64,000 nt of DNA from Halomonas gemina (GTDB taxonomy: Bacteria; Pseudomonadota; Gammaproteobacteria; Pseudomonadales; Halomonadaceae), in NCBI RefSeq assembly GCF_023554995.1, contig NZ_JAMJPK010000002.1:372001-436000 (forward strand), given 5' to 3'. Under the pieces are notes generated by a model. It searched no databases and was not told where the DNA came from. It was given only the letters and a program-made list of their open reading frames with translations. Positions 12,373 to 24,256 of this stretch are shown piece by piece; position 1 is the stretch's first letter; every line of letters starts with the position of its first letter. The position numbers were made by a program, and so were the translations under genes.

Positions 12373-12442
12373 GCGGGCTGGCCTGGAGGCCGGTTCTGGG
12401 CGATGATCGGGCGGATCATGGAAACGTCCTGCAGGAGCGACG

Positions 12443-13711
12443 ATGAAACGGATGCTGACCACCCCCCTGCTGCTGGCCCTGCTGGCCGGCTGCCAGGCTG
12501 CACCCACCAGCGAGGCCAACGTGGACCGCGAGGCGCAGCGCGGCGAGGCGACCGATGCCGTGGCCGGGGTCGAGGCCGGTGACCGGGCGGCCGCGGCGGA
12601 CTTCGCGGGCTGGCTGGCCGACTTCCGGCGCGAGGCGCGGGCAGAGGGCATCGGCGAGGCAACGCTGGCACGGGCCCTGGACGGCCTGCGTTATCGTCCA
12701 CGGGTGATCGAGCTCGACCGCTCCCAGCCCGAATTCGTGCGGCCGATCTGGCAGTACCTGGACAGCGCCGTCTCGGCGACCCGGGTGACCACCGGACGGG
12801 AGCGCCTGGATGCGCATCGCGCCACGGCCCGGGAGATGGAGCGGCGCTACGGGGTGCCCGCCGAGGTGATCGTCGCCATCTGGGGCATCGAGAGCAACTA
12901 CGGCGGCAACTTCGGCGACTTCTCGACCCTGGAGGCCCTGGCCACCCTGGCGTACGACGGCCGCCGTCGCGACTTCGCCCGGGACGAGCTGCTCGCGGCG
13001 CTGCGCATCCTAGAGGCCGGGGACATCTCGCCCGAGCGCATGCAGGGCTCCTGGGCCGGTGCCATGGGACATACCCAGTTCATTCCCTCGAGCTTCGAGG
13101 CCTATGCCGTGGATGGCGACGGCGACGGGCGGCGTGACATCTGGGGCAGCATCCCGGACGTGATGGCCTCCACCGCCAACTATCTCGACCGGGCCGGTTG
13201 GCAGGCGGGGCAGCCCTGGGGCGTGGAGGTCCGGCTTCCCGAGGGCTTCGACTACGCCGAGACCGAGCTCACCACCCGTCGGCCCAGCCGCGACTGGGCC
13301 GAACGCGGCGTACGCACCCTGGACGGGGCGCCGCTGCCCGACCTCGCGGAGGCCTCGGTGATCGTGCCCGGCGGGGCCGAGGGGCCGGCCTTCCTGGTGG
13401 GGCCGAACTTCCGCGCCATCCTGCGCTACAACAATGCCACCAGCTACGCCCTGGCGGTGGGCACCCTGGCCGACGAGTTGGCCGGCCGTGAAGGCGTGGT
13501 GCAGGGCTGGCCGCGGGAAGAGCAGCCGCTGAGCCGCCGCCAGGTGCGCGAGATGCAGCGCCTGCTCAACCAGCGTGGCTTCGAGGTGGGCGCGCCGGAC
13601 GGCGTCATGGGCCCCAACACCCGCCGGGGCCTGCGCGAGTTCCAGGCCGCCATCGGCACCACCCCGGATGGCTTCGCCACCCGCAACCTGCTCGAGCGCC
13701 TGAAGCGCTGA
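12443..13711 (+). CDS. mltB: MltB-type lytic murein transglycosylase lipoprotein with peptidoglycan-binding domain
   Basis: A 422-residue lipoprotein predicted to cleave the glycan strands of peptidoglycan with formation of anhydromuramic acid. The leader ends LLALLAGC, giving a lipidated C17. The GH103 (SLT_2) domain covers about 50-345, with catalytic glutamate E150 in IWGIESNYGGNFG and a second conserved block GAMGHTQFIPSSF. A PG_binding_1 domain follows (about 360-420, with DGVMGPNTRRGLREFQ). The extra C-terminal binding domain distinguishes it from the E. coli MltB. An AGGAGCGACG ribosome site precedes the ATG. Confidence 0.9.
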   Translation: MKRMLTTPLLLALLAGCQAAPTSEANVDREAQRGEATDAVAGVEAGDRAAAADFAGWLADFRREARAEGIGEATLARALDGLRYRPRVIELDRSQPEFVRPIWQYLDSAVSATRVTTGRERLDAHRATAREMERRYGVPAEVIVAIWGIESNYGGNFGDFSTLEALATLAYDGRRRDFARDELLAALRILEAGDISPERMQGSWAGAMGHTQFIPSSFEAYAVDGDGDGRRDIWGSIPDVMASTANYLDRAGWQAGQPWGVEVRLPEGFDYAETELTTRRPSRDWAERGVRTLDGAPLPDLAEASVIVPGGAEGPAFLVGPNFRAILRYNNATSYALAVGTLADELAGREGVVQGWPREEQPLSRRQVREMQRLLNQRGFEVGAPDGVMGPNTRRGLREFQAAIGTTPDGFATRNLLERLKR

Positions 13712-13732
13712 GCCCATGATCCGGAGGAGACC

Positions 13733-14287
13733 ATGACCCTGACACGTTTCGGCTTGCCCCTGCTGGCCGGCCTGCTGCTGAGTGCCGCGTCCCCGACCTT
13801 CGCCGCCGACGACGAGGAGAGGGTCTTCGGCTGGGTGGAGAAGGCGACCCTGGAGCCCTGGGGCGTCGAGGTGAAGGCCAAGCTCGACAGCGGTGCCCTG
13901 ACCTCGTCGCTGGACGCCCGCGATATCGAGCGGTTCGACAGGGAAGGCGAGGAGTGGGTCCGTTTTCGCCTCAGGCTCCAGGACGAGGCCAGCGGCGAGA
14001 CCTTCACCGAGCGCATGGAACTGCCGCTCTATCGCAGCATCCGCCTGCGCGGCGCCGGTGGCACCGACCGGCGTCCGGTGGTGCTGATGAAGGTCTGCCT
14101 GGGCGATACCGTCTACGAAGAGCAGTTCAGCCTGCGCGACCGCGAGGAGATGTTCTATCCGCTGCTGCTCGGGCGCCGCTCGATCGGCCACCTGGGGCTG
14201 CTCGACGTGCGCGAGACCTTCCTCAACGAGCCCGGCTGCGACGAGGATTCCCCGTTCGTTGCCCACGACCCGGAGGAGGACGACTAG
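13733..14287 (+). CDS. RimK-associated ATP-dependent zinc protease-fold protein, exported
   Basis: A 184-residue protein of the family annotated as putative ATP-dependent zinc protease (PF05618). A signal peptide (about 1-24, ending SPTFAA) is followed by a retropepsin-like pattern: KLDSGALTSSL (50-60) and LLLGRRSI (144-151), which resemble the DSG and hydrophobic-GR motifs of aspartic proteases. The predicted export is odd for a family first linked to cytoplasmic RimK. The gene has a GGAGGAG ribosome site and follows the transglycosylase by 21 bp, so both may be co-transcribed and act in the envelope. Confidence 0.8.
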   Translation: MTLTRFGLPLLAGLLLSAASPTFAADDEERVFGWVEKATLEPWGVEVKAKLDSGALTSSLDARDIERFDREGEEWVRFRLRLQDEASGETFTERMELPLYRSIRLRGAGGTDRRPVVLMKVCLGDTVYEEQFSLRDREEMFYPLLLGRRSIGHLGLLDVRETFLNEPGCDEDSPFVAHDPEEDD

Positions 14288-14306
14288 GTCGTCGTCCCCT
14301 CGGGGG

Positions 14307-15020
14307 TCAGAAGAGCCGGGCGAGCAGGGCCGTCACCGCGGTCTCTACCCGCAGGATTCGCGGGCCCAGGTGGATGCCCTCGCAGCCCGCCGCGAGCAGC
14401 CGTTCCACCTCCCAGGGGATGAAGCCCCCCTCCGGCCCCACCAGCAGCAGCACGGGTTCGTCGAGGCCGCGGGGGCAGTCGCCCGGCAGGCCGGGGTGGG
14501 CCACCAGGCCCCGGCGCTCGGCCAGCAGGCCCGGCAGCCGCTCCTCGACGAAGGGGCGAAAGCCCTTGGTCAGGACCACCTCGGGTAGCCGGGTGTCGCG
14601 GGCCTGCTCCAGGCCGAGCACCAGGTGGCGGCGGATCTTCTCCTCGCCGAGTTCCGGCGACTGCCAGTAGCTCTTCTCCACGCGGCGCGTATTGAGCAGG
14701 GTGATGTGCTTCACGCCGAGCGCGGTGACGTGCTCCAGGGTGCGGGCCAGCATGCGCGGGCGGGGCAGGGCGAGCACCAGGTGCACCGGCAGCACCGGCG
14801 GCGGTGCCTGGTCCAGGGCGGCGACATCGAACAGCGCCTCGTTCTCGTCCAGGTCGAGCAGCTTCCCGCGCCCCAGGCGCCCGCCCTCGATGCCCAGCGT
14901 CAGCAGGTCGCCGGGGCTCGCCCGGTGCACCTCGCGCAGGTGGGCCAGGCGCCGCGGGTCGCGCACCCGGGCCAGGCGGTCGTTCTCGATGTCGTCGGGG
15001 GAGAGCAGGATCAGGTTCAT
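14307..15020 (-). CDS. rsmE: 16S rRNA (uracil(1498)-N(3))-methyltransferase
   Basis: A 237-residue SPOUT-class methyltransferase that modifies U1498 of 16S rRNA using S-adenosylmethionine. The knot signature is clear: LLVGPEGGFIPWEVE (193-207) and LGPRILRVETA (218-228). The N-terminal PUA-like part includes DPRRLAHLREVHRASPGD. The start at MNLILLSPDD is chosen because upstream in-frame codons are not family-like. It is convergent with the zinc-protease-fold gene and divergent from phaR. Confidence 0.94.
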   Translation of the reverse strand: MNLILLSPDDIENDRLARVRDPRRLAHLREVHRASPGDLLTLGIEGGRLGRGKLLDLDENEALFDVAALDQAPPPVLPVHLVLALPRPRMLARTLEHVTALGVKHITLLNTRRVEKSYWQSPELGEEKIRRHLVLGLEQARDTRLPEVVLTKGFRPFVEERLPGLLAERRGLVAHPGLPGDCPRGLDEPVLLLVGPEGGFIPWEVERLLAAGCEGIHLGPRILRVETAVTALLARLF

Positions 15021-15133
15021 GGCGCCTCGCCGCGTTGGAGACTGAATGGTGGCTATGCCTTGCATGGTGGGTATCGCGGTGCACAATAGCCGTACAGGGG
15101 CAGCCGCCCCTTCGTATAATAAGGAGCAGCGCC

Positions 15134-15598
15134 GTGCGCGTGATTCGCAAGTATGCCAACCGCAGGCTCTATGATACCGAACAGAGCCGCTATGTGACCC
15201 TCGAGGACCTACGCGGCCTGATCCTCGACGAGGTGCCCTTCCGCGTGGAGGATGCCAAGAGCGGCGAGGACCTGACCCGCACCATCCTGCTGTCGATCAT
15301 CATCGAGCAGGAGCAGGCCGACGGCGATGCGCAGGTCTTCTCCAACGACCTGCTCGCCCAGTTCATCCGCGTCTATGACATGGCCCAGCCCTTGCCCCTT
15401 TCCCGTTACCTGGAGCAGGGCACCAAGCTGATGCTCGAGCAGCAGCAGCGCATGCAGGACCAGTGGCAGCAGGCCATGCGCCACTCGCCCATGGAGCTGA
15501 TGCGCGAGCTGGCCGAGGAGAACATGAAGTTCTGGCAGAAGACCATCAACCAGGCCGGCAGCCCGGACGACGACGACAAGGGCAGCGGCAAGCCGTGA
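15134..15598 (+). CDS. phaR: Polyhydroxyalkanoate synthesis regulator PhaR
   Basis: A 154-residue DNA-binding repressor that also binds polyhydroxyalkanoate granules and controls phasin and granule genes. The N-terminal signature VIRKYANRRLYDTEQSRYVT is unmistakable. The C-terminal half is Gln/Met-rich and helical (MLEQQQRMQDQWQQAMRH), then acidic. It starts with GTG after an AAGGAGC ribosome site. No phaC, phaA or phaB gene is present in the window, so its targets lie elsewhere. Confidence 0.93.
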   Translation: MRVIRKYANRRLYDTEQSRYVTLEDLRGLILDEVPFRVEDAKSGEDLTRTILLSIIIEQEQADGDAQVFSNDLLAQFIRVYDMAQPLPLSRYLEQGTKLMLEQQQRMQDQWQQAMRHSPMELMRELAEENMKFWQKTINQAGSPDDDDKGSGKP

Positions 15599-15668
15599 GC
15601 GGCGTCCCGGGCGAGTTTCTGACATAATGCCGCGACGTTTCTTGCACGGTTGTGAGGTAGCACAGCGG

Positions 15669-16964
<1,296 letters not shown>

Positions 16965-17002
16965 CGGCGTGTGGTCCCGCAATAACGAGAGCAGGAGCGA
17001 GG

Positions 17003-17437
17003 ATGGAGCGTGTCAGACTGAGCTTTCCCGCGAATGACGTGGTGCACCGTCACCCGCTGACGGTGCGCATCACCGACATGAACTATGGCCGCCACTTGGG
17101 GCACGATGCGCTGGTGTCGCTGCTGCACGAGGCCCGCGTGGTGGCCCTCGCGTCTCGGGAGCTTCACGAGTGGGACCTCGGCGGCTATCCCTGCGTGGCG
17201 GCGGATCTCGCCGTGCAGTACCAGGCCGAGACCCGTTGGCCCGATGCCTTGGTGGTGGAGACGGCCATCCCCGCGCCGGGACGCAAGGCGATCGGCGTCT
17301 ACCATCGCATCCTGCGCGAGGCGGATGGCGCCACGGTGGCCACGGCGCGCATCAACCTGATGCTGATCGACCCGCAGAGCGGCCGACCGGTGGCGATCCC
17401 GGCCGGCGTGCGGGAAGCCCTGGCAGGAGCGAACTGA
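17003..17437 (+). CDS. Hotdog-fold acyl-CoA thioesterase
   Basis: A 144-residue protein with the 4HBT hotdog pattern. The segment HPLTVRITDMNYGRHLGHDALVSLLHEARV has the aspartate/asparagine and helix positions expected in this superfamily. It probably hydrolyses an acyl-CoA or a related thioester, but the substrate cannot be read from sequence. The stop overlaps the phosphoribulokinase start (TGATG), so the two are translationally coupled. Confidence 0.8.
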   Translation: MERVRLSFPANDVVHRHPLTVRITDMNYGRHLGHDALVSLLHEARVVALASRELHEWDLGGYPCVAADLAVQYQAETRWPDALVVETAIPAPGRKAIGVYHRILREADGATVATARINLMLIDPQSGRPVAIPAGVREALAGAN

Positions 17438-18309
17438 TGTCCCGGGAGTATCCGATCATCGCCCTGACCGGCTCCTCTGGCGCCGGCACCACCACGGTGA
17501 AGCGAACCTTCGAGCGGATGTTCGCCCGGGAGGCCGTGCATGCCGCCTTCGTCGACGGCGATGCCTTCCACCGCTACACCCGCCAGGAGCTGGCGCGGCT
17601 GCTCCTCGACGAGCCCGAGCGCAAGGACGAGCTCTCCCACTTCGCCGTGGAGGCCAACCTGCTCGACCGGCTCGAGGCGCTGTTCCAGGAGTACGGCGAG
17701 CACGGCAATGGCACCTACCGCCACTATATCCATGCCGAAGACAAGCAGATGATCGAGGCCGGCTACCAGGTGGGCACCTTCACCGAATGGCAGCCGCTGC
17801 CCTGCGGCACGGACCTGCTGTTCTACGAGGGCCTGCACGGGGGGCTGGTCACCGCCGAGCTCGACATCGCCCGCCACGTCGACCTGCTGGTGGGGGTGGC
17901 ACCGACCATGAACCTGGAGTGGATCCAGAAGATCGATCGCGACATGCGTCATCGCGGCTACTCCCAGGAGGCGGTGATCGATACCATCCTGGGGCGCATG
18001 GACGACTACGTGCGCTACATCCAGCCGCAGTTCTCGCGTACCCATATCAACTTCCAGCGGGTGCCCACGGTGGATACCTCCAACCCCTTCGAGGTGCAGG
18101 ACATCCCCACCGATGCCGAGTCCTTCGTGGTGATCCGCTTCCGCGACCCGGCCAAGGTGGACTTCCCCTACCTGCTGGCGATGATCCAGGGTGCCTTCAT
18201 GAGCCGTCCGCACACCCTGGTGGTGCCGGGGTCGCGGCTGTCGCTGGCCATGGAGCTGATCCTGGGACCGCTGGTCCGCCACCTGCTTGCCCAGCGACGC
18301 TTCCGCTGA
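17437..18309 (+). CDS. prkB: Phosphoribulokinase, non-Calvin-cycle type
   Basis: A 290-residue P-loop kinase of the phosphoribulokinase/uridine kinase group. The P-loop is GSSGAGTTT at 12-20, and the family blocks DGDAFHRYTRQEL and FYEGLHGGL follow. The size and sequence match the bacterial PrkB proteins found in organisms without RuBisCO. No Calvin-cycle gene occurs in the window, so the physiological substrate and product are uncertain. It is coupled to an upstream thioesterase. Confidence 0.9.
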   Translation: MSREYPIIALTGSSGAGTTTVKRTFERMFAREAVHAAFVDGDAFHRYTRQELARLLLDEPERKDELSHFAVEANLLDRLEALFQEYGEHGNGTYRHYIHAEDKQMIEAGYQVGTFTEWQPLPCGTDLLFYEGLHGGLVTAELDIARHVDLLVGVAPTMNLEWIQKIDRDMRHRGYSQEAVIDTILGRMDDYVRYIQPQFSRTHINFQRVPTVDTSNPFEVQDIPTDAESFVVIRFRDPAKVDFPYLLAMIQGAFMSRPHTLVVPGSRLSLAMELILGPLVRHLLAQRRFR

Positions 18310-18338
18310 CCCGAGACCCGACCGAGAGGAACGACCCC

Positions 18339-18680
18339 ATGGATTGCCTGTTCTGCAAGATCATCGAGCGCGAGATTCCCGCCGACATCGTCTACGAGGA
18401 CGATGCGGTGCTGGCCTTCAACGACATCAACCCGCAGGCACCCACCCATATGCTGATCGTGCCCAAGCAGCATATCGCCACCCTCAACGACGTCGAGGAG
18501 GGCGACCTCGCGCTGGTCGGCCGGTTGCAGTACACCGCCGCGAAGCTGGCGGCGGAGAAGGGCTTCGCCGAAGAGGGCTACCGGGTGGTGATGAACTGCA
18601 ATGACCAGGGTGGCCAGACCGTCTATCATATCCACATGCACCTGATGGGCGGTCGTCGCTTCACTTGGCCGGCTGGCTAG
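18339..18680 (+). CDS. hinT: HIT-family nucleotide-binding hydrolase (HinT-like)
   Basis: A 113-residue histidine-triad protein. The triad is YHIHMHLMGG with H97, H99 and H101, preceded by the usual GGQTVYH. The N-terminus MDCLFCKIIEREIPADIVYE is typical of HinT/PKCI homologues, which hydrolyse AMP-phosphoramidate-type substrates. An AGAGGAACGA ribosome site precedes the ATG, 29 bp after phosphoribulokinase, so these genes may share a transcript. Confidence 0.92.
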   Translation: MDCLFCKIIEREIPADIVYEDDAVLAFNDINPQAPTHMLIVPKQHIATLNDVEEGDLALVGRLQYTAAKLAAEKGFAEEGYRVVMNCNDQGGQTVYHIHMHLMGGRRFTWPAG

Positions 18681-18752
18681 CTGGCGCCTTGCGGCTCGCG
18701 CCGCGCGCGACCAGGCGTACGACGCATCAGGTGCATTCTCGAGAGACCCGCC

Positions 18753-19397
18753 ATGACACCTTCGCTTTCCCGCACCGACAACCTGATCCACCAGTTCGAT
18801 ACCGTGCTGAGGACCCTGGTGCCCCACGCGGCCTCGCCCTCGCGCCCCTCGCCGGCGACCCCGGAGGTCCACGACGAGCCGCTGAGCGACGAGGAGCGGC
18901 GGCACGTCGCCGGGTTGATGCGCATCAACCACACCGGCGAGGTGTGTGCTCAGGCCCTCTACCAGGGCCAGGGCCTCACCGCCAAGCTGTCGGAGGTGCG
19001 CGGCCAGATGGAGCAGGCCGCCCAGGAGGAGATCGACCACCTGGCCTGGTGCGATTCCCGGCTGCAGGAGCTGCATGACCGGCCCAGCCTGCTCAATCCC
19101 TTTTTCTACGCGGCCTCCTTCGGCCTCGGTGCCACGGCCGGCGCCGTGGGCGACCGGATCAGCCTGGGCTTCGTGGCCGCCACCGAGGAGCAGGTCGGCC
19201 ACCACCTGGAGGAGCACCTGGTCAAGCTGCCGCCGGGTGACCAGCGCTCCCGGGCGGTGCTGCGCCAGATGGCCATCGACGAGTCCCACCACGCCCAGCT
19301 GGCGCTGGAGGCCGGTGGTGCCCGCTTCCCCGCGCCGGTCAAGCTGGGCATGAAGCTGATGTCGAAGGTGATGACCAAGAGCGTCTATCGACTCTAA
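18753..19397 (+). CDS. coq7: Demethoxyubiquinone hydroxylase Coq7
   Basis: A 214-residue di-iron monooxygenase of ubiquinone synthesis, hydroxylating the demethoxyubiquinone ring. Carboxylate and histidine ligands are visible in [17 protein letters not shown] (E63), [10 protein letters not shown] (E93, H96) and [15 protein letters not shown] near the C-terminus. This is the Coq7 form rather than the UbiF flavoprotein used by E. coli. It is convergent with osmC across a hairpin. Confidence 0.95.
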   Translation: MTPSLSRTDNLIHQFDTVLRTLVPHAASPSRPSPATPEVHDEPLSDEERRHVAGLMRINHTGEVCAQALYQGQGLTAKLSEVRGQMEQAAQEEIDHLAWCDSRLQELHDRPSLLNPFFYAASFGLGATAGAVGDRISLGFVAATEEQVGHHLEEHLVKLPPGDQRSRAVLRQMAIDESHHAQLALEAGGARFPAPVKLGMKLMSKVMTKSVYRL

Positions 19398-19448
19398 GCG
19401 CCGAGTTGCAAGCGCCTAGCGCCAAGCTGCTCAGTGGCGCTCGGCGCT
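19397..19448. terminator. Bidirectional hairpin between coq7 and osmC
   Basis: Nested inverted repeats fill the 49-bp gap between two convergent genes: AGCGCCGAG (19397-19405) pairs with CTCGGCGCT (19440-19448), and an inner AGCGCCA pairs with TGGCGCT. The structure touches both stop codons. There is no strong T-tract on either side. Confidence 0.55.
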
Positions 19449-19866
19449 ACTCCTCGACGATGGTGAAGGAGTGGGTCATCTCGACCCCACCCTTGACCAG
19501 CATGATGGAGGCGCTGCAGTACTTCTCGGCGGAGAGTTCCACGGCACGCGCCACCTGCTTCTCCTTCAGGCCCTTGCCGCTCACGGTGAAGTGCACGTGG
19601 ATCTTCGTGAACACGCTGGGGACCTCGTCGGCGCGCTCGGCCTCGAGGCTGGCCACGCAGTCGGTGACGTCGGCGCGGGCCTTGTCCAGGATGTTGAGGA
19701 TGTCGAAGGAGGTGCAGGCCCCCATTCCCATCAGCAGCATCTCCATGGGCCGCGGGCCGGTGTTGCGACCGCCGTGCTCGGGCGGGCCGTCGATGACCAC
19801 GCTGTGGCCGCTTCCGCTCTCGGCGACGAATTGACGACCGTCGGTCCATTTCACGCTGGCTTTCAT
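19447..19866 (-). CDS. OsmC-family peroxidase-like protein
   Basis: A 139-residue OsmC/Ohr-fold protein expected to detoxify organic hydroperoxides or to bind lipid-like ligands. The two redox cysteines are present: C51 in MGMGACTSFDIL and C117 in LSAEKYCSASIML. The N-terminus MKASVKWTDGRQFVAESGSG matches the YhfA-like branch more than classical OsmC or Ohr. It lies 62 bp downstream of murU on the same strand. Confidence 0.88.
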   Translation of the reverse strand: MKASVKWTDGRQFVAESGSGHSVVIDGPPEHGGRNTGPRPMEMLLMGMGACTSFDILNILDKARADVTDCVASLEAERADEVPSVFTKIHVHFTVSGKGLKEKQVARAVELSAEKYCSASIMLVKGGVEMTHSFTIVEE

Positions 19867-19928
19867 GTCGAGTCTTCCTTACTGAATCAGGCAAAGAGGG
19901 GCAGCATAGCACCCCCCGCCAGGGTGGC

Positions 19929-21613
<1,685 letters not shown>

Positions 21614-21719
21614 CGTCGTCTGGCTCCTGGTGTGAGATGGCGGGTGCGGTTGACGGCCCCCTGGAGGCCCCGCATGCTGAGTTCCCGGCAGCGTCGGCGA
21701 TGGCAGGGCCCATGCCGGC

Positions 21720-21747
21720 AGGACAGGCCGGATGCGGCCTGTATAAT
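21720..21747 (+). promoter_or_regulatory. Candidate lptD promoter
   Basis: A perfect -10 hexamer TATAAT at 21742-21747 lies 33 bp before the lptD ATG. AGGACA at 21720-21725 could act as a -35 with a 16-bp spacer (4 of 6 consensus bases). It lies in the 166-bp gap shared with the divergent amgK gene. Confidence 0.5.
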
Positions 21748-21779
21748 ACCGATTCACCCCGCCAAGGACATCGTGGAGC

Positions 21780-24224
21780 ATGGGCAAGCGACTCTCTTGG
21801 ACATGGACGGCCCTGGCAGGCCTGGCCTGTAGCGGCCTGGCGAGCGGGCCCCTGGTGGCGGCGCCGCCCGAGCCGTTGCCGGCGGACCAGCTGGACTGGC
21901 AGCCCTGGGGCGACGCGCGCCCGGCCGGCGAGCTGTGTCGTGGCCGCTACGTGATGCCGGACTACCGGCTGCCGCCCCCCCCCGGCGAGAAGGTCGCCAG
22001 CGAGTCCGACCGCGCCGACTACGGGGCACAGGGCGAGACGATCCTCGGCGGCGAGGTGCTGCTGCGTCGCGGCAATGCCCAGCTCGAGGCGCCGCGGGTG
22101 CGCGTTCCCGGCAGCCGCGAGACCGCCTATGCCGAGGGGCCCCTGGCCCTGCGCGACAGCGGCCTGCTGGTGCGTGGCGAGGCCGCGGAGCTGTCGCTGA
22201 CCAGCGATGCCGCCAGCATCGACACCGCCCACTACGTGGCCCACGAGCAGCGCCTGCGCGGCGATGCGGTGCGTCTGGCGCGCCTCGAGGATGGCCGCTA
22301 TCGCCTCACAGAGGCGAGCTTCACCACCTGCGAGCCGGGCAGCGACTTCTGGCGCCTGGTGGGCAATGACATCCTGCTCGACCGCGAGCGCGGCGTCGGC
22401 ACCGCGACCCATGCCCGGCTGGAGATGGGCAGGGTGCCGGTCTTCTACTGGCCCTGGGTGCGCTTCCCCCTCGACGAGCGCCGCCAGACCGGTTTCCTGT
22501 GGCCGATGATCGGCCTCTCCACCGATTCGCTGGACTATGCCCAGCCCTTCTACTGGAACATCGCCCCCAATCACGACGCCACGCTCACGCCGCGCTGGAT
22601 CAGCGATCGCGGCCTGCTGCTGGGTGGTGAGTACCGCTACCTGTTCCGGCAGGATGCGGGGCAGATCGAGGGGGCCTATATCGCCGATGACCGCGCCGCG
22701 GGAGACGACGCCTCCGATGCCTCCGCGCTGGAGAACGGCGATGCCCGCTGGTACCTCGACTATCGACATGCGGGCCGTTTCGATGCCCGCACCCGCTACC
22801 GGCTGCGCTACGGGGCGGCCAGCGACGGGCGCTACTTCGACGACTTCGGGCGCGGCTTCGGCGAGGGCGATACCGGCAGCATGCCGCGGCTCGCCCAGCT
22901 CGACCATCGTGGCGACGTCTGGCAGCTGCAGGCCAGGGCCCAGGGCTACCAGAAGCTCGACGACCCGCTGCTCGAGCGCGACAAGCCCTTCTATCGGCTG
23001 CCCAGCCTGACCGCCAACGCCCGCTGGGCCCAGGAGAGCGGCTTCTACCAGCAGTGGCGCTCCAATGTCACCCACTTCTGGCGTGACGTGGATGAGACGC
23101 AGGTCCCCATTCGCGAGGCAGCCAACGGGACCCGGCTGCACCTCTCGCCGGCCACCGGCTGGCGCTTCGACGAGAGCTGGGGCCACCTGGAGCCGCGCCT
23201 CGAGTGGCTCGCCACCGCCTACCAGCTCGACTACGGCGAGCGCGAGACCGAGCGCGACGAGGGCCTGACCCGCAGCGTGCCGGTCGCCACCCTCGACGGG
23301 GGCCTGGTCTTCGAGCGGGAGCTGGACCTCGGCGGTCGCGGCTATCGCCAGACCCTGGAGCCGCGTGTCAACTACGCCTATGTGCCGGCGCGTGACCAGA
23401 CTGAGTTCCCGGAGTTCGACACCGCCGAACAGGCCTTCTCCTGGAACCAGCTCTGGTCGCCCTATCGCTTCTCGGGGGCAGACCGGGTGGGCGATCTCCA
23501 TCGCGTCTCGCTGGGCCTCGAGTCGCGGCTGCTGGCCGATGCCACCGGAAGCGAGCGGCTCTCGCTGGGGGTGGGGCAGGCCTACTACCTGGAGGATCGC
23601 TCCATCGACCTGGCCGGCGACCCGGACACCCTGCCGGACCCCGAGACCCGCGAGGTGGACTACTATCGGGCGACGCGCGAGCGCTCGCCGCTGGTCACCC
23701 GGGCGGACTGGCGCTTCAACGACCACTGGCGCACGCGCTGGCAGTGGCTCTACGACGACCATCTGGAGCAGACCGAGAGCACCTCGCTCGCCCTGCAGTA
23801 TCGTGCCGACGCCGGCCACGTGGTGAACTTCGGCTACCGCTGGCAACTCGAAGGCTTCGACCCGTCCCTGGAGGACGAGGACGTGGTCAACTACAACCGC
23901 GAGGAGGTTGACCTCTCGTTCGCCTGGAAGGCCAGCCGCCGGGTGGACCTGATCGGCCGGCTGCTCTACGACAACACCAACGACCGCGCCCTGGAGCAGC
24001 TGGCGGGTGTCCAGTGGAACGACTGCTGCTATGGTCTGCAGCTGGTCTGGCGCGAGTGGATCGACGACAACGACACCGCGAACACCATCGAGGATGACCT
24101 CACCGACCGGGGGGTCTTCCTGCGCTTCGTGTTCAAGGGGCTGGGCGGCGTCGGCGGCGAGGCCGACCGCTACTTCGAGGAGGCGGTCCCGGGGTATCGG
24201 GCCACCGCCCTCGGCCGGCCCTGA
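21780..24224 (+). CDS. lptD: LPS-assembly protein LptD
   Basis: An 814-residue outer-membrane beta-barrel that, with the lipoprotein LptE, inserts lipopolysaccharide into the outer leaflet. A signal peptide (about 1-28) precedes an OstA-like jellyroll domain (about 65-200) and a C-terminal barrel. Cysteines that form the activating disulfides are present: C53, C184 and the adjacent pair C749-C750 in WNDCCYGLQLVW. The gene is followed by surA, as in most gammaproteobacteria; SurA helps fold the barrel. Confidence 0.95.
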   Translation: MGKRLSWTWTALAGLACSGLASGPLVAAPPEPLPADQLDWQPWGDARPAGELCRGRYVMPDYRLPPPPGEKVASESDRADYGAQGETILGGEVLLRRGNAQLEAPRVRVPGSRETAYAEGPLALRDSGLLVRGEAAELSLTSDAASIDTAHYVAHEQRLRGDAVRLARLEDGRYRLTEASFTTCEPGSDFWRLVGNDILLDRERGVGTATHARLEMGRVPVFYWPWVRFPLDERRQTGFLWPMIGLSTDSLDYAQPFYWNIAPNHDATLTPRWISDRGLLLGGEYRYLFRQDAGQIEGAYIADDRAAGDDASDASALENGDARWYLDYRHAGRFDARTRYRLRYGAASDGRYFDDFGRGFGEGDTGSMPRLAQLDHRGDVWQLQARAQGYQKLDDPLLERDKPFYRLPSLTANARWAQESGFYQQWRSNVTHFWRDVDETQVPIREAANGTRLHLSPATGWRFDESWGHLEPRLEWLATAYQLDYGERETERDEGLTRSVPVATLDGGLVFERELDLGGRGYRQTLEPRVNYAYVPARDQTEFPEFDTAEQAFSWNQLWSPYRFSGADRVGDLHRVSLGLESRLLADATGSERLSLGVGQAYYLEDRSIDLAGDPDTLPDPETREVDYYRATRERSPLVTRADWRFNDHWRTRWQWLYDDHLEQTESTSLALQYRADAGHVVNFGYRWQLEGFDPSLEDEDVVNYNREEVDLSFAWKASRRVDLIGRLLYDNTNDRALEQLAGVQWNDCCYGLQLVWREWIDDNDTANTIEDDLTDRGVFLRFVFKGLGGVGGEADRYFEEAVPGYRATALGRP

Positions 24225-24256
24225 GACATTCGACAACGACGAGAGGAAAGAGAGAC

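Noticed and set aside
15115..15120. Perfect TATAAT just before phaR
   Set aside because: It is so close to the GTG start that a transcript from it would begin inside or after the ribosome site, and no -35 is present; probably chance.
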